64,000 bases of DNA from Bog-473 sp963791455 (lineage in GTDB: Bacteria; Actinomycetota; Acidimicrobiia; Acidimicrobiales; RAAP-2). Below the pieces are notes generated by a model, which did not search any database, was not told the origin of the DNA, and saw nothing but the letters and a program-made list of their open reading frames with translations. The stretch is taken from NCBI GenBank assembly GCA_963791455.1, contig CAWBSM010000004.1, forward strand, positions 310,001-374,000. The letters run 5' to 3'. The position numbers were made by a program, and so were the translations under genes. Below, piece by piece: positions 35,326 to 43,571 of the stretch (positions are counted from its first letter, which is position 1; every line of letters begins with the position of its first letter).

Positions 35326-36537
35326 TTACGCGGCGGCCTTGATTGAGGCCGGGTCGTCGTATGGGATCTTGTAGAGGTCGGCCGCGGTACGCCACATGAT
35401 TCGCTCGATCTCCGAAGGAGTCGCACCGGCACGCTCGAGGAACTCCTTACCGAGTTGGAAGTCCACGGGCCAACTGCTCGTCGAGTGTGGGAAGTCCGGG
35501 CCCCACATGATGTTGCCCACGCCCACGTCATACCGTTCCAGCAGGCCGACTTCGTCGATGATGTACACGACCAGGGCGTTGCGGTGGAAGTACTCGCTCG
35601 GCAGCATAGGCAGTGTCCAGCGATGCCGGTTGCGGCGGACAGACTCGTCGAAACGCTCCAGGTAGTACGGGACCCAGCCGGCGTAGCTCTCGGTCCCGAT
35701 GAACCTGAGGTCGGGAAACCGCTCGAAGACACCCGTGGTGATCAGCTTGGAGAGGATGACCTGGAACTCTCCGGCCGCAATGTCGAGACCGAGTGCCTTG
35801 GCCCCCTTGTCGCGGCCGGGGACCCCGTCGGCATTGACGACGGACCCGAGGTCGCCCACGGGGAAGAAGAACTGCTGGTGCACGTTGATCGGCATGCCGA
35901 GCTCGACTGTCGCCGCCCAGAACCGATCGTCTTCGGGGGTCGGTTCGTTGAAGTTCCCGCTCGGATATGCCTCGAGCTGCGCCGTCCGTAGGCCCATGTC
36001 GGCACAGCGGTGCAACTCGGCGATGCAGTCGTCGATACCGGTGGTCGGAAGGGTGGCGTTGCAGACGAACCGCTCTGGGGCGTAGGCCTGAAAGTCCGCC
36101 ATCCAGTCGTTGTAGACCTTGTAGCACGCCAGACTCAGAGCTTTGTCGCTCATCAGCTTGATTCCATTCCACACGGTGCTCACGCCGTTGAAGATGACTT
36201 CGGCGTCCGTCTCGCCCTCCGTCATCTCCTTCACCCTGGCCGCGGCGTCGTACGAGCCGGGGAAGAGGTCCTCGTACCGAACGCCGCGATCCTTGATGTT
36301 CTTGAATCCCTCGATGATGCTGGCGCGGTCATAGCGCTTCGAAGATTTGAAATAGAAGGAACTGAAGCCCATCACGGCCGGGCGGGTTTGACCCTCCATG
36401 ATCCAGGCGTGGCCCTTCGTGTTGGGCGTCTCGATCACGCGCGGGCCCCGCTCCCGGTACTTCTCCGGAAGGTTCTCGACCCACAGGTTCGGCGGCTCGT
36501 TGATGTGGCCGTCTGCTGAAATCGCCCTGTACTGCAT
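35326..36537 (-). CDS. PF04909-type amidohydrolase (type II)
   Basis: 403 residues from the ATG at 36537, with GGGAGG five bases upstream. Metal motif AISADGHINEPPNLW; C-terminal IMWGPDFPHSTSSWP, where the Asp is present. By eye it is about two-thirds identical to the gene at 54329 over its whole length. First gene of the seven-gene operon, whose promoter carries a TAC-N3-GTA palindrome 23 bases upstream. Catalysis unknown within the family. Confidence 0.86.
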   Translation of the reverse strand: MQYRAISADGHINEPPNLWVENLPEKYRERGPRVIETPNTKGHAWIMEGQTRPAVMGFSSFYFKSSKRYDRASIIEGFKNIKDRGVRYEDLFPGSYDAAARVKEMTEGETDAEVIFNGVSTVWNGIKLMSDKALSLACYKVYNDWMADFQAYAPERFVCNATLPTTGIDDCIAELHRCADMGLRTAQLEAYPSGNFNEPTPEDDRFWAATVELGMPINVHQQFFFPVGDLGSVVNADGVPGRDKGAKALGLDIAAGEFQVILSKLITTGVFERFPDLRFIGTESYAGWVPYYLERFDESVRRNRHRWTLPMLPSEYFHRNALVVYIIDEVGLLERYDVGVGNIMWGPDFPHSTSSWPVDFQLGKEFLERAGATPSEIERIMWRTAADLYKIPYDDPASIKAAA

Positions 36538-36559
36538 CCGCACCTCCCAATCCTTACCT

Positions 36560-36573
36560 TACCCCGTATAGTA
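36560..36573 (-). promoter_or_regulatory. -10 element and TAC-N3-GTA operator of the seven-gene operon
   Basis: The minus strand reads TACTATACGGGGTA. TACTAT (36573-36568) is a -10, and TACCCCGTA on the plus strand (36560-36568) is the palindrome. It lies 23 bases before the start of the first gene. The -35 region is weak, as expected if an activator is needed. Confidence 0.55.
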
Positions 36574-36671
36574 ACACCGCCCGTGGGAACCCGAGGCAGG
36601 GAAAATCTGGCCTCAGCCCATGTCAAACTGCGGACCAGACGGGGTCGGACACGGGCCCGTCTGAGCTCTCT

Positions 36672-36989
36672 CTAGATCTGGACCTGGACGACCCCGTCGG
36701 CAACGCGGGTCGGGAATGTCATCAGATCCTGATTGAAACCGTCCGGAAACGAAGGCTGCACACATCGACCGGTCGCCACGTCGTAGCGGCTCGAATGCTG
36801 TGAGCACTCGATGTAGCCGTCAACAACCGGACGCCCACCGAGACTCGTCCCTTGATGCGGGCAGAGACTCTGGAACGCATAGTACGAGCCGTCGATGTTG
36901 GCGATTGCCACCGGCATTCCGTCAACTGCGATGGTCGCGCTACAGCCCGGGTCGAGCCAGCCCTCGGGAAGGGCGTCGTGAAACGGCAC
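36672..36989 (-). CDS. Rieske-type [2Fe-2S] ferredoxin
   Basis: 105 residues. The cluster ligands follow the Rieske pattern: CPH, 16 residues, then CSQH within the span CPHQGTSLGGRP to IECSQHSSRYD. No membrane segment or catalytic domain, so it is a soluble electron carrier for an oxygenase. The GTG start has GGAGGG upstream. The island's P450s are candidate partners, though they more often use other ferredoxins. Its own promoter carries a TAC-N3-GTA site. Confidence 0.88.
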   Translation of the reverse strand: MPFHDALPEGWLDPGCSATIAVDGMPVAIANIDGSYYAFQSLCPHQGTSLGGRPVVDGYIECSQHSSRYDVATGRCVQPSFPDGFNQDLMTFPTRVADGVVQVQI

Positions 36990-37061
36990 GGTTCTCCCTC
37001 CTTCCGGCCCGCAGGCTCAGCGCCCTTGTCTTCGGGCGTCGGAGAGAAGATATACCGGCGC

Positions 37062-37074
37062 AATGTACGGCGTA
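37062..37074 (-). promoter_or_regulatory. -10 element and TAC-N3-GTA operator of the Rieske gene
   Basis: On the minus strand TACATT (37067-37062) overlaps the palindrome TACGGCGTA (37066-37074). The preceding block GACCTGTTATACGCCGTAC is nearly the same as that before ParB/StrR-like gene B. The -35 position overlaps the stop codon of the amidohydrolase at 37088. Confidence 0.55.
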
Positions 37075-37087
37075 TAACAGGTCGGCC

Positions 37088-38377
37088 TCAGGCGGTTGCC
37101 AGCGCGTAGGGCGGATCCGCCTCATAGCGCGCTCGCCGCTCCTCGCGCGAGACGATCGAAGTGTCGACATCGGGCGACTGCGCTCGGAGCGCTCCCACCG
37201 TGGCTTCATGGCGAGGAACGAGCTCAAATGCATCCCATCCGCAGAACCGGCTGGCGTTCTGCCAGCTGATCTTGTCGATCAACTCGTCCGAGCAGCCTGC
37301 ACCCTCACACTGCGCCAGCAACGCTTCGGGAGCGTCCGGCCAGAGCGAGTCCGAGTGCGGGTAGTCGGTCTCGAAAGCGAGGATGTCCTCGCCTATTTCC
37401 TGATGCAGCTTCAGGGAGGTGGGGTCTGCGATGAAGCAGGCGAGGGAGTGCTCTCGGAACACTTCCGACGGCTTCTTCGAGCCGAAGTCCTGTCCGGTCC
37501 AGCGTTGGTTCTCGTAATGCCGGTCGACGCGGTCGAGCATGAACGGGATCCATCCGATCCCGCCCTCCGAGAACGCGACCTTGAGCCCGGAGTACTTGCG
37601 GAATGCCGGTCCCCATAGAAAGTCCTGAACCGCGAGGACCGAGACTTGGGTGGACAGGACCATGTATTCGTCGAAGTTGATGTCCGGCAGGTTGATCGCA
37701 TTGAGGCCCTGGCCGATGTGCAGACACATGACCAGGTCGAGATCACACATCGCAGTGAAGAAAGGATCCCACCAATCCGACTGATACGTCGGATAGCCCT
37801 GCACGTGGGGCAATTCGGGCAGCGTTACGGCGCGGACCCCCTTCGCCGCCACCCTCTTGAGCTCCTCGACCACGGCATCCATATCCCAGAGTGGCAGGAT
37901 TGACAACGGCATGAAACGACCGGGGTAAGCGGCGCACCACTCGTCGACGTGCCAATCGTTGTACGCCTTGAGCATCAAGAGGGAAAGGTCCTTGTCCTTG
38001 GCCGCCTGGAAGGTGCCCCCGCTGAAACCCGCCATGCTGGGGAAGCACATCGAAGCCAGCACGCCGTTCCGATTCATGTCGCGCACCCGCTCGTGGATGT
38101 CGTAAGCGGCAGGCCGCATCTCGGCCAGCGCCGACGGGTTCATACCCCACTGCTCCTTGGGCCACGTCACCACCGCATTGAGACCGACCATGCCCATGAC
38201 CTGGTCCTCGAAGATCCACTCGTCCTTGCCGTCGCCATTCCTCACCAGGCGGGGGGCCAGGCTCCGGTAGCGTTCCGGTACATGGCCGTCGAACACGTTC
38301 GGGGGTTCTATCAGGTGGTCATCGATGCTCACGATGATCATGTCGTCGACGTTCAATTTCGTCCCTTTCTCGACCAT
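37088..38377 (-). CDS. PF04909-type amidohydrolase
   Basis: 429 residues. Metal motif IVSIDDHLIEPPNVF; central His in VMCLHIGQGLNAINL; C-terminal LAFETDYPHSDSLWPDAP with the barrel Asp. It differs from the type I and II enzymes of the adjacent operon. The ATG at 38377 lacks a good ribosome-binding site and a TTG eight codons later, behind AAAGGGACG, may be the real start. GTACATTGG at 38390 resembles half of the Rieske-gene promoter. Substrate unknown. Confidence 0.83.
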   Translation of the reverse strand: MVEKGTKLNVDDMIIVSIDDHLIEPPNVFDGHVPERYRSLAPRLVRNGDGKDEWIFEDQVMGMVGLNAVVTWPKEQWGMNPSALAEMRPAAYDIHERVRDMNRNGVLASMCFPSMAGFSGGTFQAAKDKDLSLLMLKAYNDWHVDEWCAAYPGRFMPLSILPLWDMDAVVEELKRVAAKGVRAVTLPELPHVQGYPTYQSDWWDPFFTAMCDLDLVMCLHIGQGLNAINLPDINFDEYMVLSTQVSVLAVQDFLWGPAFRKYSGLKVAFSEGGIGWIPFMLDRVDRHYENQRWTGQDFGSKKPSEVFREHSLACFIADPTSLKLHQEIGEDILAFETDYPHSDSLWPDAPEALLAQCEGAGCSDELIDKISWQNASRFCGWDAFELVPRHEATVGALRAQSPDVDTSIVSREERRARYEADPPYALATA

Positions 38378-38466
38378 TGGGACTGGATTGTGCTGGCGCC
38401 AATGTACCGCTGCGATCCCGACACTTGGGTGAGATGTCTACCGAATCAGAGGGTTAGCTTGGGTTC

Positions 38467-39249
38467 GTGGCCCTCGAAATTGATCTGGAAGGCCGGCGGG
38501 CGCTGGTCACGGGAGCGGGCCAGGGAGTCGGACGAGCCATCGCCCTCACCCTCGCCGATGCCGGCGCCGATGTAGCAATCAATGACGTGGTCGGATCGCG
38601 AGCCGATGAAGTCAGAGACGAGATCCGAGAACGAGGTGGACGGGCTGAAAGCGCCCCTTTCGACGTTACCGATTGGGATTCCGTCCACACGGCTGTGGAC
38701 CGGCTCGAAGGCATCGATATTCTCGTCAACAACGCTGGGAACGCCGGGGTAGACGGCTTCTCCGCCCTGCGCCCCTTCGTCGAGACCGACCCGGGCGAAT
38801 GGGACCGGTACATCCGGGTGAATCTCCTCGGGGTCATGAACTGCACCCGGGCCGCCCTCCCGTCGATGATCACCCGGACCGGTGGCCGGATCATCACGAT
38901 CGTGTCCGACGCGGCACGCTATGGCGACGCCTTCTTGGCCCCTTATGCCGCGGCCAAGGCCGGAGCGGCCGGCTTCTGTCGCTCGATTGCCAGGGAGGTG
39001 GGACGCCATAACATCACGGTCAACTGCGTCGCACTGGGCACCATACGGACGCCGACCACGACGGTGCCCGACGCCGACTCGCCGGCGAACGTGGAGCGCG
39101 AGCAGCAGCTGCTCAAGAAGTACATCATCAGGCGTAAAGGCGAGCCGGGGGACGCCGCCGGTCTGGTGGCATTCCTCGCCGGCCCTTCGGCGTCGTGGAT
39201 CACCGGTCAGACCTATCCCGTCAATGGCGGCTATTCCTTGTCGCTGTAA
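38467..39249 (+). CDS. Short-chain dehydrogenase/reductase
   Basis: 260 residues. NAD(P)-binding GRRALVTGAGQGVGRAIAL; NNAG motif in DILVNNAGNAGVDG. The usual catalytic YxxxK is seen as PYAAAKAGAAGF. C-terminal SWITGQTYPVNGGYS. A typical hydroxyacyl or alcohol dehydrogenase of beta-oxidation-like pathways. GTG start. Divergent from the amidohydrolase at 37088, and about 290 bases before the thiolase. Confidence 0.87.
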   Translation: MALEIDLEGRRALVTGAGQGVGRAIALTLADAGADVAINDVVGSRADEVRDEIRERGGRAESAPFDVTDWDSVHTAVDRLEGIDILVNNAGNAGVDGFSALRPFVETDPGEWDRYIRVNLLGVMNCTRAALPSMITRTGGRIITIVSDAARYGDAFLAPYAAAKAGAAGFCRSIAREVGRHNITVNCVALGTIRTPTTTVPDADSPANVEREQQLLKKYIIRRKGEPGDAAGLVAFLAGPSASWITGQTYPVNGGYSLSL

Positions 39250-39540
39250 GAGATCATCCGCCCGCTCCGCCGACGTCGACCATGTGCTTTCCCGGTCCGG
39301 GCCTTCAGCCGCCACAGACGAGCGAAACGCCGCGGGTCGCCCCACCGCTCCGTCGAAGTGCGGTTGAACGCACTTGGACAGCGGAGTAAGGACTGGGCTG
39401 TTGCCCACGATGCACGCCCAACAGGGTGAACCGGTTCCCCAAACGCCGTGCCACGCTACGCTCCGTCACAAGGATGGTCCTCCTTGCTGCGCCGGTAGGA
39501 CCGATCATCACACCGTCACGTGTGGAGGAGCATCGCAAGA

Positions 39541-40713
39541 GTGACCACAAAATTCCCTCGCAACCAGGCCGCCATCGCGGGAATCGGTACCACCGAATTC
39601 TCCAAGGACTCCGGCGTCAGCGTGTTCTCGCTGGCGGCTCGGGCCGTGAAGGCTGCGATGGCCGATGCCGGGCTCGAGGTGAAGGACATCGACGGATTGG
39701 CGACATTCGGACCGAATGACTCGGTGGCGCCAAATCTTCTGGCCCCAGCGCTGGGCCTCAAAAGCCTGAGCTGGTATGTGGACCAGTTCCTCGGTGGAAG
39801 TGTCTCAATGTCGATACTCGGCCAAGCCGCGCTGGCGGTGAGCGCGGGGGTGGCCGAGTGCGTCGTTTGCTATCGAGCGCTCAACGGGCGCTCGGGCGCC
39901 CGAATGAACGGATCAGGCGCCTTCGTGCAACGTCCGCCTTGGGACATGCAGTTCAAGGCATCGACCGGCTACATAGTCCCGGCCCAGGAGATCGCCATGG
40001 CCGCCAAGGCACACATGCTGCGCTACGGCACGACCTCTGAGGACCTCGGACGCCTGGCCATACTCTGCCGCAACAATGCGATCGACAACGAACGAGCGAT
40101 GATGCGTCAGCCGCTCACCATGGAGAACTATTTGGGCAGCCGGTGGATCGTCGAACCCTTCCGGCTCTTCGATTGCTGCCTCGAGACCGATGGCGCGGTC
40201 GCCGTGGCTGTGGTGAGCGCCGACCGGGCCAAGGACCTCCCCCACCGCCCGGTGATGGTTCGGGGAGCGGCCTGGGGCGGGGGCGTGAACCTGATCAACA
40301 ACGGGCACACGGAGCTGGCTGATTCGCCGGCCAAGCTGATAGCCGATCGGCTGTACGGTGCCGCCGGGGTAGGACCGTCGGACATCGACTTCGCCGAACT
40401 CTACGACTGCTTCACCTACACACTGCTTTCGCAGATCGAGGGCTATTCGCTCTGCGATACCGGCGAAGTTCCGGCCCGCCTCGTCGAGGGTTCGTTCGCC
40501 AGGGACGGGGGCACCTTACCCATCAACACGGCGGGAGGTCTTCTGTCGGAGGGGTACCTGCACGGCATGAACCACGTCTTCGAAGCGGTCGAACAGATCA
40601 GGGGGTCGGCAGGATCGCGACAGATCGATCGTCATGACACCGCCTTGGTGACGGGCCAGCTGGGATACGTCAGCGGCTACTCTTCCGCTCTCATCCTCGA
40701 AGGTGCCCGATGA
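39541..40713 (+). CDS. Thiolase-like lipid-transfer protein (SCP-x thiolase family)
   Basis: 390 residues of the non-canonical thiolase family often named Ltp. Landmarks are AIAGIGTTEFSKDSG near the N-terminus, AGVAECVVCYRALNGRSG in the middle and DFAELYDCFTYTLLSQIEG further on. I chose the GTG at 39541, with GGAGGAG upstream, over an earlier GTG at 39520. The ATGA overlap with a DUF35 protein is the classic pairing. In mycobacterial steroid catabolism such a pair (Ltp2 with the DUF35 domain of ChsH2) performs a retro-aldol cleavage, so this pair may cleave a beta-hydroxyacyl-CoA. Confidence 0.85.
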   Translation: MTTKFPRNQAAIAGIGTTEFSKDSGVSVFSLAARAVKAAMADAGLEVKDIDGLATFGPNDSVAPNLLAPALGLKSLSWYVDQFLGGSVSMSILGQAALAVSAGVAECVVCYRALNGRSGARMNGSGAFVQRPPWDMQFKASTGYIVPAQEIAMAAKAHMLRYGTTSEDLGRLAILCRNNAIDNERAMMRQPLTMENYLGSRWIVEPFRLFDCCLETDGAVAVAVVSADRAKDLPHRPVMVRGAAWGGGVNLINNGHTELADSPAKLIADRLYGAAGVGPSDIDFAELYDCFTYTLLSQIEGYSLCDTGEVPARLVEGSFARDGGTLPINTAGGLLSEGYLHGMNHVFEAVEQIRGSAGSRQIDRHDTALVTGQLGYVSGYSSALILEGAR

Positions 40714-41120
40714 GCGCGGCCCCGGTCCTGCCGGTCCCAGACCGAGACTCCGAACACTACTGGGCTGCCCTCGCGGTCGGACGCTTGGAGCTTCAACAGT
40801 GTCTGGACTGCGGTCACTGGACCTGGCCTCCCCGACCGATCTGCTCCTTCTGCCAAAGCGATCACTTGTCATGGGAGGCGGTCGCCGGCACAGGCGAGGT
40901 GCACAGCTGGGTGACGACGCACAACGTTTACTCGGCCGCGTTCGCCAAACTGGTGCCGTACACGACGGTGCTGGTACGCCTCGACGAGCAGCCCGACATC
41001 CTGATCCCCGGCCAGTTCCGATCGAACGTCGACCTACTCCAGGGCCTCAGGGTGCGAGCTCGAACGGACGCGCTCACCGACGAAATCGGAGAGCTCAGTT
41101 GGGAGGCTGACGCCAACTAG
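40710..41120 (+). CDS. DUF35 Zn-ribbon/OB-fold protein, thiolase partner
   Basis: 136 residues. The rubredoxin-like zinc ribbon has two Cys pairs, CLDCGHW and PICSFCQS, followed by an OB-fold with GTGEVHSWVTTHNVY. Such proteins bind acyl-CoA and are obligate partners of Ltp-type thiolases; here it is a stand-alone subunit. Four-base overlap with the thiolase gene. It ends at a TAG that is part of an inverted repeat shared with the convergent gene. Confidence 0.88.
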   Translation: MSAAPVLPVPDRDSEHYWAALAVGRLELQQCLDCGHWTWPPRPICSFCQSDHLSWEAVAGTGEVHSWVTTHNVYSAAFAKLVPYTTVLVRLDEQPDILIPGQFRSNVDLLQGLRVRARTDALTDEIGELSWEADAN

Positions 41121-41164
41121 CGGGGCCATGCCGCTCACCGCAAAGTTGCCCGCCAGGCCGCTAG
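41117..41164. terminator. Inverted repeat spanning two convergent stop codons
   Basis: CTAGCGG (41117-41123) and CCGCTAG (41158-41164) are perfect 7-base arms around 34 bases, each containing the TAG stop of one of the two convergent genes. The inner bases GGCC also match. No T-run, so terminator function is tentative. Confidence 0.35.
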
Positions 41165-42048
41165 GCCAGGTCCGTCCCGTGCCCGATACGGGCGATGAAC
41201 CTTCCGTCGTTGGCCGGGACGTGGAACTCGGCGGTGTGGAACGCGACGGACTGACCAGAGGCAGAGCCGCTCTTCACATCAGCGGTGATCCGCACCTCGG
41301 CAAACACGTACCAGTCCTCGGCGGCGCGGTAAAGGGGCTCCGCCGAGGTCACGTCGAACTTGTCGAAGAAGGCTCGGTAGTAATCGGCATGGGCCCTCAT
41401 GCCGACCAGGCTGGTCAACGTCCCCGTGTCCTCGACGTAATCGCGTACAGCCGAGGCGGCGCGGTCGTGGATAGTGCTGAGCACGCCCTCCAGATCACCA
41501 CCCAGCAGCGCCTGCACGAAGCGATCGTGCTTCTGGAAGACCTGCTCTCGTACGTGCATCTCCTCGGCCGGAGCATCGGCCGGTGGATCGCCCCCACCAA
41601 GGACCGATCGAGGTACTCGTACCCACACCAGTTCGCCCGTGATGCCCTTGCCGGTGGCGGAAGGGAAGAGACCCAGCGTCTCATGGGCGCCGCGCTGGTC
41701 AGTCCCCTTGAGCTGCCCATACGAGATGGCGTCCTGGAACGTGTACCAAGTGCCCCGAATCTCGGTCAGCGGGTTGACGGCGAGAAGGTCACTCCTACCC
41801 CGGATCATCTTGTAGGCCTCTTCGATGCCCTCCCTCGTGGAGATGGCGGGTAGATCCACGCCCCCGTCGGGAAGCACCTGGGGAGTGATCGTGTAGCCGT
41901 AGGGTCCGTCCTCAGTCAGGGTCTCCATCAGCGCAGGAATGACACCCTTCATTTCCGCCTCTATATGCGTGATCGCTTGGTCATAGGCGTGCGCAGTCGT
42001 TTCCCCGAGCTGGCGGAGAATCGTGGGATCAGTGTCAATCGACTTCAT
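41161..42048 (-). CDS. Protein with two NTF2/SnoaL-like domains
   Basis: About 295 residues from the ATG at 42048 (AAAGGA upstream). The second half, QKHDRFVQALLGGDLEGVLS to the end, has the SnoaL-like pattern. The first half (THIEAEMKGVIPALMETL onwards) also looks like such a fold. The frame is open to 42174 but upstream residues are not family-like. Tandem NTF2-like domains suggest a binding or isomerase role on a polyketide-like or cyclic substrate. No catalytic residue can be assigned. Confidence 0.65.
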   Translation of the reverse strand: MKSIDTDPTILRQLGETTAHAYDQAITHIEAEMKGVIPALMETLTEDGPYGYTITPQVLPDGGVDLPAISTREGIEEAYKMIRGRSDLLAVNPLTEIRGTWYTFQDAISYGQLKGTDQRGAHETLGLFPSATGKGITGELVWVRVPRSVLGGGDPPADAPAEEMHVREQVFQKHDRFVQALLGGDLEGVLSTIHDRAASAVRDYVEDTGTLTSLVGMRAHADYYRAFFDKFDVTSAEPLYRAAEDWYVFAEVRITADVKSGSASGQSVAFHTAEFHVPANDGRFIARIGHGTDLA

Positions 42049-42270
42049 ACACGGTCCTTTCCTCGTGCCCCGCAAACGATAGTCCGCAAAGCACCGCTGC
42101 CCGCAGGGATTGCGCCAAACATCCACGACCGAAACGGAACCGTATTCACCGGGGACTGTAAAGTGACTCGGCACTTGCGGAACGACAGGGGTCCAAATGG
42201 CAGTCGGAGCGGGCCGTGATCACCATTGCAACGGGGAGGCCACGAGCGCCCAACTGCGGAAAAGCCGAAC

Positions 42271-43086
42271 ATGGTTGCCCCACGACGCGTAGGAATAGTC
42301 GGCGTAGGCCAGATGGGCTTTCCCATCGTCGAACGGCTGCTCGCCCATGATCACCCGGTGACTTTCTACGCACGCAGGCGCGAGACACGTTCGGAACTGC
42401 TTGCCCTGGGGGCGGCTGACGGAGCCTCACTGGCAGGCATGGCCGACAACAGCGACGTCGTGATCGTCTGCGTGTACGACGACCACGACGTCAAAGAGGT
42501 GTGCCTTGGGGAACAGGGCGTTATCGCCAACATGCGTCCCGGCTGTGTCCTCGTGAACCATACGACCGGCGATCCCGCCACGGCGCGGCTGCTCAGCCGG
42601 CACGCGCGTGTGCATCGAGTTCATTTCCTCGACGCGGCGCTCAGTGGCAGCCCGGCAGATATAGCCAACGCGAAGTTGACACTCCTCGTCGGCGGGCGCG
42701 AGGAGCTGCTGCGCCGGGCTCGACCAGTGCTCGGGTGCTACGCGGATCCGGTCATCCTGGTCGGACGGATTGGAGATGGCCAGTGGATGAAGCTGGTCAA
42801 CAACGCTCTCCTTGCCGCCAACTTGGCCATGGTACGCGATGTAGAACGGGTCTTGTCGGCCCTGGGTCTCCCGCCCGAAACAGCTCTTGAGGCACTCACG
42901 CATTGCAGTGGGGACAGCCGAGCGCTACAGATTGCCTCCCGGATGGGCTCGTCGGAGAAGTTGCTGGAGCAGGCCGGACGGTTCATCGAAAAAGACATCA
43001 GAACTATTCGGGATGTGGCCCGAGCCCGCAAGGTCACCTTGGGCCTTCTCGGGGTTGCGGCCTCGTCGGTGGGAGGAGAGGCATGA
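42271..43086 (+). CDS. 3-hydroxyisobutyrate dehydrogenase-family oxidoreductase
   Basis: 271 residues. Rossmann motif RRVGIVGVGQMGFPIVERL; substrate loop HFLDAALSGSPADI; IGDGQWMKLVNNALLAAN with the likely catalytic Lys. NAD(P)-dependent oxidation of a beta-hydroxyacid, or a related imine reductase-like reaction. The ATG at 42271 begins the conserved fold; an open frame reaches 42226. It overlaps the next gene by four bases (ATGA). A distant paralogue is at 16251. Confidence 0.83.
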   Translation: MVAPRRVGIVGVGQMGFPIVERLLAHDHPVTFYARRRETRSELLALGAADGASLAGMADNSDVVIVCVYDDHDVKEVCLGEQGVIANMRPGCVLVNHTTGDPATARLLSRHARVHRVHFLDAALSGSPADIANAKLTLLVGGREELLRRARPVLGCYADPVILVGRIGDGQWMKLVNNALLAANLAMVRDVERVLSALGLPPETALEALTHCSGDSRALQIASRMGSSEKLLEQAGRFIEKDIRTIRDVARARKVTLGLLGVAASSVGGEA

Positions 43087-43523
43087 AACGGACGGTCGAT
43101 CAGCTGTGGGACATCGAAGAGATCAAGCAACTGAAGGCCCGATACTTCCGCTGTATCGATACCAAGGACTGGGATGCGTTCGCCCAACTGTTCACGGAGG
43201 ACTGTGTGCACCACCTTCCTCAGGAGTCCCCGACGCCGACCGTGACAAACGACGAGTACTTGCGTGACATGAAGGTGCAGCTCGGCAACGGGGTGACCAT
43301 CCATCACGGACACATGCCCGAGATCACGCTCCTGAGCGACACCGAAGCCGAAGGGATATGGGCGATGTTCGACTATGTCCAGACCGAACTCCCGTCAGGG
43401 CCGATAAGGATCCAGGGTTATGGCCACTACTTCGAGACCTACCGAAAGGGTTCTGACGGCGCGTGGCGGATCAGTTCGAAGCGGAACGTGCGACTGCGGC
43501 TGGACCGTCTCGACCAGACTTGA
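43083..43523 (+). CDS. SnoaL/NTF2-like protein
   Basis: 146 residues. Family pattern IEEIKQLKARYFRCIDTKDW, then DAFAQLFTEDCVHHLP; the middle has VTIHHGHMPEITLLSDTEAE. The ATGA overlap with the dehydrogenase implies coupled translation. Members with this N-terminal pattern include dehydratases, isomerases and accessory proteins in aromatic and steroid pathways. The longer open frame to 42903 overlaps the dehydrogenase and is not used. Confidence 0.8.
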   Translation: MKRTVDQLWDIEEIKQLKARYFRCIDTKDWDAFAQLFTEDCVHHLPQESPTPTVTNDEYLRDMKVQLGNGVTIHHGHMPEITLLSDTEAEGIWAMFDYVQTELPSGPIRIQGYGHYFETYRKGSDGAWRISSKRNVRLRLDRLDQT

Positions 43524-43551
43524 CGCTCTCGGGACTCAGGTATCCGCGGCG

Positions 43552-43567
43552 TCCACGGGCCTGTGGA
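43552..43567. terminator. Short hairpin between convergent genes
   Basis: TCCAC (43552-43556) and GTGGA (43563-43567) flank a six-base loop between the convergent NTF2-like and crotonase genes. No T-run follows on either strand. Confidence 0.25.
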
Positions 43568-43571
43568 GCCC

